The translations under genes were made by a program, and so were the position numbers. The notes beneath the pieces were generated by a model that was not told where the DNA came from, made no database searches, and was given only the letters and a program-made list of their open reading frames with translations. Shown here piece by piece: positions 55,417 through 64,000 of a stretch of 64,000 bases of DNA. Positions within the stretch are counted from its first letter, which is position 1, and each line of letters begins with the position of its first letter. Source of the stretch: Microdochium bolleyi (taxonomy: Eukaryota > Ascomycota > Sordariomycetes > Xylariales > Microdochiaceae); the NCBI GenBank assembly GCA_001566295.1, contig KQ964246.1, positions 744,001 through 808,000 of the forward strand. The letters are read 5' to 3'.

Positions 55417-56882
55417 TTAGTCTTGCTGGTTCTCGTAGCCTTCGGGCTTAGCCAATCCGTTAAGGTCGAAGTAACGAGAAGTGCCTAAGGAATGATTGCG
55501 TTAGCTGCTTGAAAGCCGAAAATAGTACTGCGCGATGCCAAGACAGAACTTACAAGAGTAACCCTTCCAGTCAAAGTTCTCCTTGGGGTTGCAGTGGCAG
55601 CGCAGGTCGATGCGCTTCTGCTCGCCAGTTGGGCAATGGGTGAAGGGAACGTGGTAGTAAGCAATGTCGTTGAAGAAGTGGATCTCGTCCTTGGGCAGCA
55701 GGAGACCAGCACCAATAGAGTGCACAGGCGCATCGCCCCAGCGCTCGTAGAAGAAACCACCATCCTTGTCGAGCGACTCGAAGAAGTCAAGGTACGGCTT
55801 GGACCGAAGCCAGTCCAAGCTGCCAACCTCGAAGTTAGACCAGAAGTGGCACTTGTTGTAGGTCTCGCCACCATCGTCACTGAGGAAAGCCATCGAGTTG
55901 TCCTTGGCAATGTGCTCGGGGTGGTTCTTCATGAACTTCTTGGTGCTGTCCCAGAGGGTGGGGATCGTCTCGATGTACTCGTACAGACTCAAGACGAAGC
56001 TGTACTTCTTGTTGTTCTCCTTCATGAAGCGGAAAGGGTCGTAGTGGATATCGCAATGGAGCTCGATGCTGGGCTCGACACGCCAGTAGTACTCGTAGTT
56101 CATCATGAGCGGCTGGCGGAAGAAGAAGCCAGACTCGAAACGGCACATGTGACGGTAGCTCACAGAGTCGCCGTAGATGATCTTGCGCTGGGCCATGTCC
56201 TCGCGAACCTTTCTAGCCTTGTCCTGGTCAATCCACTCGGGGAAAGACCAGTGCTCCTGGCCGATCGTCCCATAGTATGTCTTGCCAGAAACGAGAGAGG
56301 ATGTGACCTTCTTGAAGGTGGCGTCGAAGGGCTTATCGTTGAGGAAGACCCAGTCGTAGCCGTAGCGGCGGTTGAAGCGATCCTCGACGTGGCGGATCGA
56401 CTTGGCGATCTCCCAGACGTCGCCGTTGCGTGCGAGTGTGACGAAGGTGGCATTCATGCGAGGGCCAGGAGCAGGGCCGTTGAGGTCGTTCCAGCCAGGG
56501 TCCGCGGGGGTCATGGCCATGGGCGAGTTGCTGCCCTTGTTCTGAGTTGTGAGGCCGGAGCCAGACGAGCCACTGCTGGAGGAGCCGGAGCCAGACACGG
56601 CATTGTGGCCGGCGCCGGACGAGCCGGAGCTGCCGGTGTTTGTCAGAGTGTCATGAGTGCCGAAGCCAGAACCCTTTCCGAACGTGCCAGTGTTGAGAGC
56701 CGGACCTTCGTATGAGGAGTGGGAGACGTAGTAGAAGACGGCCAAGACCTGTGGGTTGCGGTGCGAGCGTGTGTTAGCCAGAGTGCTCAGCAGGGCTGCA
56801 GATGTTGGTGCATGGCAGGCTAGGGACGTACAAAGACCGAAAGGAGGATATATCGCACGATGCGCGCGCTGCCGGCGGCCAT
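55417..56882 (-). CDS. Alpha-1,2-mannosyltransferase, KTR/KRE2 family (GT15), 437 aa
   Basis: Exons are 56882-56832, 56748-55554 and 55484-55417, in phase. The first two exons join to form a type II membrane anchor (IVRYILLSVFVLAVFYYV), typical of Golgi glycosyltransferases, followed by a Gly/Ser-rich stem of about 80 residues. The catalytic domain carries ATFVTLARNGDVWEIAKSIR, VFLNDKPFDATFKK, YYWRVEPSIELHCDI, KCHFWSNFEVGSLDWLRS and FFYERWGDAPVHSI, all GT15 hallmarks. It transfers mannose from GDP-mannose in O- and N-glycan elongation of cell-wall proteins. Length is close to yeast Kre2/Mnt1 (442 aa). The paralogue within the KTR family cannot be fixed from this sequence alone. Confidence 0.95.
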
Positions 56883-59582
56883 CTTTGCGGAGTGTCAGGG
56901 AATGAAGTCGGACGCAGTCCGTGATGCCAGCAACAGTGGTTGTGCGGGCAGACTACGAATTGTGTCGATGGAAGGAAGAGGACGCGGATCTGGGACGACC
57001 ACGAATGCAAGTTGTACTCCTCAGGCTCCGTCAAAAAGGGGAGGGGCCAGCGCGGTAGGGGCCGTCAAAGTAGGGGCCGCAAGGACTGGTTGGGGGCAGG
57101 CTCGGCAGGGAGCCTGCCCAGGGGTTCCTGCCTTGGGCTGGCTGCGGGTGATTTGCCGGGCGCTCTCCTCCAGGGAGGACGCTGGGTGGGGCTTTGTCTC
57201 GAGTGGACACACGCCACAGGGTTGACGCGCAACCCAATATCCAAAGGGACAGCGAGATGGCGGCGGGCCTGCACAAACCTTCGAGCAGGGCCATCGTCAA
57301 CAAGCTCTGGTCGAGGGATGGAAGGGGCATAGCCTGGGCTCCCCGGCTGGCCCTTGGCCCGACGTTGAACCCCCAGAGTCTGAGACACCTTCACCTTGGC
57401 TGGTACTGCTGCTTATGCTGCGTCAGTAGGGCTTGACCAGATGCAGCCGTTGTTTCGATGCACTAGCAGTCAAGACTCGAGAGAGTGCCCAGGTATCTCG
57501 ACGTCCTCCGCATCGCCTCCTAATCAGCTGCGGCTCGCAGCCGTCAGTGCGACGCTGCCGGCTCAGGCGGCGCTCTCAACCAACAGTAACATGGCCTGCA
57601 AACCCCGGAGCCCCCCGATCGGCAGACGAGGAGAAGGCTTCCAGAAGACAGCTCACTCAGTTACCAGGTAGCTGAAAGTGAGTGGGACATACCGCACCAC
57701 CAAGCCCCTTGTCAGCGTCCTGTCCGGGTTCTTGGCAGCTCCAGTCTTCTCCGTGAAAGCGGCTGACACAGCCTTGGAAAGCTGGCCCAGTGGACCCCAC
57801 AACATCGTATTCAGTGTGCCAAAGTCGGCAGTCTGATGGCTGCCGTCATGGCAGGTGAGGCAGGATGCCCACACCTCGCGGTGAGCTCATAAGTACATCA
57901 ACGTCAATGCATGCCGATCGTCTGTCCATCTGGGATTTCGTGGAGAGCACATCGAGTGATAGGTAGGCCTGGCGAGGCCTGGGCGCCCCTAGACACTGCC
58001 ATGAGACTGGCTTATTGCCTTCGTGTTGCGCAAGGGACTAAGAATCCAATTCTCCACACATCTCTTCCACAAGTTACAAGATCAAATCGCGTTAGGCTGC
58101 TCTTGTTGAACGGTCAGGTTGTCAGACACACAATCTTGCAACACGAGACCATTTCAACATACCAGCGTCTTCTATCGAATCTGCAATCCGGTACACATAC
58201 GCCATATCGCCAGATCCGCGGTAATGGTTGTGCTGCCCAATTGGCGCTGGCAAGATGATCGCCGCCGTGGCAGGTTCGGGGCTGAGTCCCGAAGGTTGAG
58301 GACACACTTCGCTTGAGAACGCCTCAAACCGCCTCTTTGCTGCAAATATCCACAACCAGCCAGCCATCTAATCTCGAGATTCTCATAAATCGAAGCTATT
58401 CGTGCCCTCTCCCCAAAATGCTCTGCAGAGGCTGGAAGTCGCCCGGTGCCACCAATTCGAGCCTTTTCACATTGCACTGGCTCCTGAGCGATCTCCTGTT
58501 CCGGTGGCCCAAGTCTCAACTCCACACCGACGCAGGGTCTCGTGCAGGCGCAGAGACCAACTCCGAAGCTCTCGTCATTCTAGCCCGTTCTGAACGATGA
58601 TTGAAGTTGAACGTCGTCAGTCTGGTTTTATTGTAGCAAAGGTGGAGTGTGCACATGGCGAATTGGGTAGCCCAGCTCAGAGTGACCTTCGCTTCAGGAA
58701 ACTCAGCTCTGGGAACTGCCAGGTCTTCAACTGTTTCGAGTACGGAGTAGTGAATGCTTGCACGTTTGTGGTGGCACCGTGGCAGTGGTGAGTGGACAAT
58801 CGAGGTCGGTGCACGGATCACCATCCCCACTAAGGCAGCTTTCAATGCGGCGTGCGGCGAGGACTGGCAGTTCCCGCACCAGCTGGCGGGTGGCAGACGC
58901 AAGCTCCAATGCACCAAGCGGCTCACCACATCATCACCACCCACCACACGCCACGCCGCCTCGGACGCATCACCGTCAGGGATTCTGGTGTCGCAATCCT
59001 TCCACACCAGGCTCACCACGCCGACCTCGCTTCCTGCCGCAGCCGGCGATATTCAGCTTCTTCCCTCCACCTCTGCGTACTCTGCGCGATCTCATTGCGC
59101 TGCTCCGAGATTTGCCGCGCGCTCGACAACGTCGCTCCGTCTCCGCAAACCCCTCCGCACAATATGACGATAGAGGCTCTTCTCGGTAGCACCTTCCAGA
59201 TCACCAGTCTCTCTTAGTCGTAAGTTCTGTCTTCGCGCCAGGGATCCCCTTCCAGGCTCTCCTGCTCGTGCTTTCGTAGCCACTTCACAGTCAATCGATC
59301 GCGACATGCTGCCGTGCATCAGCTAGTCACATCTGTGGATATTGCGAGTGGTGACGGCAACCCCACCTCGTCCACAGAATGAGCCCTTGTCTTTCGACCA
59401 TAGTCCTGGATCAATCCCCGTGCAAAGCAACGCACCAGTGAACTCATGGCCCATCTCTCTTTGCAACTCTTCCGTCTTGGAGAAGGCTGACACAACCTCG
59501 AATTGCGCTCAGAATATACAATCAACTGCAGCTTTTTGCCACGAGTCCTGCCTGGCCTGAAGCGCGCACTTCGCTCGCCACG
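56883..59582. other. Intergenic, 2.7 kb, divergent promoters
   Basis: Space between divergent mannosyltransferase and Pat1 genes. No coding frame is convincing. A GTAAGT donor at 59220 and CAG acceptors downstream suggest a 5' untranslated intron for the Pat1 gene. Confidence 0.4.
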
Positions 59583-62064
59583 ATGGCCTTTCACAACACC
59601 GCGGCGCCTGGCTTCGGCCAGACGTACGACCCCTTCGCCGACCTCTCGGGCCACAGCAACATGGATGATGCGCTCGAGTTTGACGACACCTACGATGGCC
59701 TGGGCGATCAGCTCGACGAAACCGACGACGCTTTCAACGACGACACATTTGGTGGCGGCAACGAAGGTCCGTCTGTTGCCAAAGTGGGCAAGGACTTTGA
59801 CTTCTTCGGTCAAACTGCCAAGGTAGCCGATGCCTTCGAGGAGGAGCACCTCCGGTACAATCTTCAGCAGCCAGTCACTCGCGCCGCACCTCCGCAGGTC
59901 TCTCACCACTATCAGACCGGCTACCAATACCAGCAGCGACCCGCGCGAACTGGCTATGAGAAGTATAGGGAGCCGGAGCCGGAGCTACAGGTCGATGCTT
60001 CCATCTGGGGTGTCGCCCCGAAGAAGCCTGCGATCTCGACTCCCACGCCTCAGAACCAGTTCACTCCCCCCGCTGCCTCACGCAAGATGATGAGCTTGGA
60101 AGAGGTTGAGGCGCAGATGAGGAACTCATCAAAGGCCACCCCGCCCGCTCAGCAGTCGTACGGTGCCTACGGGCCTCCCGATGCGCAGATGGCCCTTCAA
60201 CCTGGCCAATATCAGCAGCAGCAGCCTGTCGATCCTCGACACCAACAGTTTGACAATCGCCAACCGCAGGGCTTCCAGCACCCCGGGCAGTCACCTAGCT
60301 TCACTCATGGTCACCCAATCACTGTCTTGCAGCGGCCGTCGTCAAAGCAGCCACTGCCTACCGGGCCCAGTGTGCCTAGTCCTCTCTCGCAGCTTCAGGG
60401 GCAGCAGCCTCCCATGCTGGCTCCGACCCAGATCCTGCAGAACCCCAATCGTGCCCAGGGCGGTCAACCCGGAAACCGAGGACAGCAGTCGTTCAATCGC
60501 CAAGGCCAAGATCCTTCTCAGGCGGCTCACCTGACCGAAGAGGACAAAGCTGCGTTCGTGGAGGCAGAAGCCCGCCGCGCGAAGCGTAACCACAAGATCT
60601 TCGTCTTGTCCAAGGACAATGGCCTAATGACACCACAAGACAAGAGCTTCATCACCCGCATCCAGCTTCAGCAGCTGGTCGCAGCCACAGGCGACCCGAA
60701 CGAGCATGGAACCGATGCGGCGCTGGCCGAGGACTTTTATTATCAGGTGCTCAACTCCCTTAGGGCAGGGCAGCGCCAGAACCCGAACCAGCCTCTCAAC
60801 AACTTCGCACAGACCTATCTCGTCCAGACTGGTGGTCGCCATGGTGGCATGCGCCGTCACGGCCGTGGTGCTGACAACCATGTTCAGCGCATGGAGCAGC
60901 AAGTCCAGCGCGCAGTCGAGGCTGCCAAGAACAAGCCCAAGAACAAGCAGCTTGTCATTGAAGGCAGTCTCGGCAAGATTTCGTTCAGCAATGCCAAGAC
61001 GCCGAAGCCTCTGCTCAACATCAAGCGCAACGACAGCTCCTCCGACGCTCGCCCAGGCAGCGCCCAGCGATCTCATGCCAGGATCTCGGACACGAAGGCT
61101 ACGCTCAAGGACGTTGAGAACGTTTATCTCACTCTTATGAAGATGGACGACTTGTCTCGCAATATGCCTCCGCCTCCACCGCCCGGCGAGAACCCCGACC
61201 AAGGTTTCATCGACCGCCAGGCAGATCTTCAGGCACTTAACCAGAAATTATGGAGCGAGCTCAAGGTCCACGAGTCGATCGGTGCCACATCTATCCACCC
61301 ATTCATTGCCTTCATCTCTTATCAGAAGGGCAAGAAGGCGATTCCTCGCGTGTTCAGGCACCTTACGCATGAGCAGCGCACCACTGTCTTGACGATCATT
61401 GTTTATCATCTGGATCAATTGGATGTTGTGCGCGGCGCCCAGGTACAGACCGGCGAGCCTGTCACCATCAATGCCGCCATGCGCGAGAACATTGAGATGT
61501 TCTCCATGAATGTGATGCCTTGTCTGTTCCAACTACTCAATGAGACGGAGCTCCCCATAGTCACTGGTGTCTTGGGTCTTATCACACAACATGCCAACAT
61601 CGATCTTGTCGCCCGTACGCGTATTGGCGTCTCCATGTTCACCATGATCTTGAGCCGCGCTGAGCTCCTCAAGGAAGCTGGCCAGGCTACTGAACAGACC
61701 TGGGCCCAATGGTGAGCCAATCTCGTAGGATTACCAACCCGATTCTTATGCTAACATGTCTGTCTTTAGGGTTCAACAATTCAACCAATTCTTCAACGTC
61801 CTCGAATACACCCTGCCTAACATCTTCCCTGGCTCCGTCACTTCCGGCGAGGACGTTTATGTATGGCAGTTCCTGGCCGCTATCGGCATTGGCGCAAGCC
61901 AAGAGGAGCAGCAGCGCCTTGTCACCTCCGTCCGCGACCGTGTCATGGGCACCATCAGCATGGCCAAGACGCTTCCTGCGGACATGGCCAAGCAGCGCTT
62001 GGACAGTGTCAATCTCTTCATGCGCTCCATCGGTCTCGACGTCGAGCTTCTGAACGTGGACTGA
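59583..62064 (+). CDS. PAT1: Pat1, mRNA decapping activator, 807 aa
   Basis: Exons are 59583-61711 and 61770-62064; intron GTGAGC...CTTTAG joins through a Trp codon. The N-terminus has the conserved short motifs used to bind the helicase Dhh1/DDX6: an acidic DAFNDDTFGGG and DFDFFGQTA near residues 50-80. A long Gln/Pro-rich disordered middle follows. The C-terminal half holds the Pat1 mid and superhelical C-terminal domains, including EDKAAFVEAEARRAKRNHKIF, LVIEGSLGKISFSNAKTPKPLL, ENVYLTLMKMDDLSR and the end VWQFLAAIGIGASQEEQQRLVTSVRDRVM. It promotes decapping and P-body assembly with Lsm1-7 and Dhh1. Lone-gene context; no operon-like arrangement. Confidence 0.95.
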
Positions 62065-62805
62065 GCAGCCGTGGCTGGTCATGGAGGGATGACCCTCATG
62101 CATCAATAACTCGCTATGGACTGAGCCACTTGCGACTACATTACGATAACTTGGCAGGCTTTGTACACAACGTGTAGTCAATCTGGGCAGGCGATACGTT
62201 GGATTCCTGGATCTTGGCAGGGCAAATCGCGGGATGGATATTCCCACTTGCGCGTGGCGGACGCGAGCGAGGCGAATGGGCCAATAGTGGCCCATGATAT
62301 TTCTGGCATTTGGCATAAATATGTTGGGGGAATCCACCTGGAGATGAGGAGCGATGCTCAGCGCACGAGGCGTACAAAGCCTTCACAACTTTGCTTACAT
62401 GCGTTTGGGGTAAGAGCAGTCGAATAGCTCGGCAGTATCCGTAGAGTTCCCAGCCTATCTTGTTCAGGAGGAACGAAAAACACATACAAAAAGCGTAAGA
62501 ACAAAACAAATAAGAATTGATGATTTTCCCGCACCATGCTGTCTTTGTGAGTGTGTGTATGTATATACCTTGGTGTATGCATGTCTCTTGTCGATGCTGC
62601 TTGAAACAAGGCACTCAGGGTGCCCGATCGCCGTTGGGACTTTTCTACCTCTTGGAAAATACTAACGCCTGGCAATAAATGACGTGGAAATGCTCAAAAT
62701 TAAACGCCAGCAGCCGATGCAAAACGGTTGACCACCTCTCTCCATTTTTTCTTCCCACTCCCGCCCCCAGACTTCTTCTCCCCCCCCAACAAGACACCAC
62801 CATCA
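62065..62805. other. Intergenic between convergent genes
   Basis: No gene; 3' regions of Pat1 and the RPC37-like gene. Confidence 0.5.
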
Positions 62806-64000
62806 TCACTCGAAGGCCACAGACTTGCCCTTCCCCGCCCCCGCCGCCGACTTCTTCGCCCCGCCTGCTCCTACTCCCGCCACGGTCGACGCCCGCGCCT
62901 TGCCCGCCGACGTCGTAGCCGTCGCGTTGCCGCCAGACGCGGTGGTGGATGGTGCGCCGCCGATCTCCTTCTTGATCTCGACGATGTCCTCGTGGCCGGC
63001 CTCGATGCCCTCGTGCATGCCGCTGACGGCCTTGAGGAAATCGGTCGTCGCCCATTTGCCCCTGAGCTGCGGCGGGGGCGGGGGTAGGTCCGCCGCGGCC
63101 GCGGCGTCGCTGCTGCTGCTCTTGCCCTTGCTGGTGTCGTCGTCGTCGACGTCCATGGCCTCGCTGCCGGCGTCCGCGGCAGGACCTTTGCCTTTGTCCT
63201 TGGCCTCGGAGGTCTTGATCTTGGTAATGGCCTTGTCGTCCGCGGCCGCGTCCGGGTCCACCGCGCCGGGGCCCTTGTAGACCAGGTTGTGGTTGAACAT
63301 GTCCCACGCGCGAGCGCTCGAGTCGTCCTCGTAGCGCAGCTTGCTCCAGGGCTCCTGCTGGGCGAACCGCAGCCGGTCCGTCATGGTCTCGGTCGTCACC
63401 TCGTTGCCCGACGCGCTCTTGATGGTCATGGTGATGGCGCGTGCCGCAGGCGGGGGCGGTGCCGGGGGTGCGCTGGCGCCGTCCTTGCCGCCGGAAGATG
63501 AGGACTGGCCGGCGCCGCCACCGCCGCCGGAGGGACCGCTACCGCCGCCGCCCGCGCCGCCTTCCCGGGGCCGGGAGAGTCGTTCTTGTTCTGTGGTCGC
63601 GTCTATGTGGTGGAGTTGTGGTCGGAGGTGGATGAGAGCTGTCGCGGGTGTAAGGTGAAGCTGCTCTGTGTAGTGAATCGTTCTGTTAGCCTGTGTAACT
63701 CGCCAGAATCATAGACACGACTCCGGTGGGACTGCTGGACTCACTCCCTTGAAAGATGCCCACCATCCACCGGCAATGGCTCTCGGCCTCGACCGGGAAG
63801 CTGCCGCCGAGCGTCTGCGTCCGCAGCACGCGATCCTGCCGCACCGCTTCGCTCCAATCGCGCGTGTCGAGCAGGTCGAGATCGACCTCGTCGGCGTTCC
63901 GCCTCTTGGCAGCGTTTGCGCCACCACGCATGGCGGGCGCGCCGACGCCGAAGCCGCCCGCGAGGCCGTGGGTGCCGCCATTCTTGGCCGCCATGCTGCG
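62806..64000 (-). CDS. RNA polymerase III subunit RPC37 (RPC5/Sin-like), C-terminal part, 5' end outside window
   Basis: Two exons are seen: 64000-63745 (continuing beyond the window) and 63665-62806, joined in phase by GTGAGT...ACACAG. The first carries HGLAGGFGVGAP, then a basic NAAKRRNADEVDLDLLD and LRTQTLGGSFPVEAESHCRWMVGIFQG. The second opens with QLHLTPATALIHLRPQLHHID. This order (AYGLAGGFG-like, TLGG, VGVFRG-like, LHLTP...LRP) is that of fungal RPC37, the TFIIF-like subunit that pairs with RPC53 in Pol III termination and reinitiation. A Gly/Ser/Pro-rich insert interrupts the following part, then EPWSKLRYEDD, also family-like. The last 140 residues are a low-complexity acidic, Ala- and Lys-rich tail. 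The true start is off the right edge. Confidence 0.83.

Noticed and set aside
55594..56715. 373-codon plus-strand frame
   Set aside because: Exact antisense of the KTR mannosyltransferase; Val/Leu/Glu-rich composition is typical of a shadow frame.

Overview
The window is nuclear DNA of a filamentous ascomycete (Pezizomycotina; Sordariomycetes is my best guess). Genes are GC-rich and spaced by 0.3 to 6 kb. They are interrupted by 60-110 nt GTAAGT...CTGAC/CTAAC...CAG introns. The families present are fungal: a quinate-repressor type AROM derivative, Zn2Cys6 regulators, a KTR mannosyltransferase, Pat1 and RPC37. I support 20 protein-coding genes, 19 complete and one running off the right edge. 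Exon models were built by hand by matching splice sites and reading phase; every multi-exon model stays in frame. No tRNA, rRNA, transposon or CRISPR array was found.

Left part (1-13 kb): a small conserved-looking hypothetical gene. Next come a QUTR/qa-1S-like repressor and, divergent from it, a short Zn2Cys6 protein resembling the N-terminus of QUTA/qa-1F. No quinate catabolic genes lie nearby. Then comes a gene predicted to encode one protein with an HDDC2-type 5'-deoxynucleotidase domain joined to a UMP/CMP-kinase-like domain, and then a disordered hypothetical protein. Middle part (13-36 kb): an acidic hypothetical, a Cyk3-like transglutaminase-fold protein, an unknown two-exon gene, a single-pass membrane protein with a Cys-rich ectodomain, a polyQ Zn2Cys6 regulator transcribed away from a DHA2-type MFS exporter, a Cys-rich hypothetical, and a secreted protein with a C-terminal AIM6/PLC-like phosphodiesterase domain.

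Right part (37-64 kb): an arrestin-like protein, 5.8 kb of gene-free DNA with microsatellites and homopolymers, a LIV-1/HKE4-type ZIP zinc transporter, a nine-exon LtrA-like membrane protein, a head-to-head pair of mitochondrial genes (acyl-CoA dehydrogenase and ribosomal protein uS12m), a KTR/KRE2 mannosyltransferase, the mRNA-decay factor Pat1, and the C-terminal part of RNA polymerase III subunit RPC37.

The genes are mostly unrelated housekeeping and accessory functions rather than one cluster. Two divergent pairs look regulatory: repressor/activator at 1.6-6.4 kb, and Zn2Cys6 factor/exporter at 24-32 kb. In the second pair the intergenic DNA carries three evenly spaced CTCGNNCGAG palindromes. 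The most unusual single object is the deoxynucleotidase-NMP kinase fusion.
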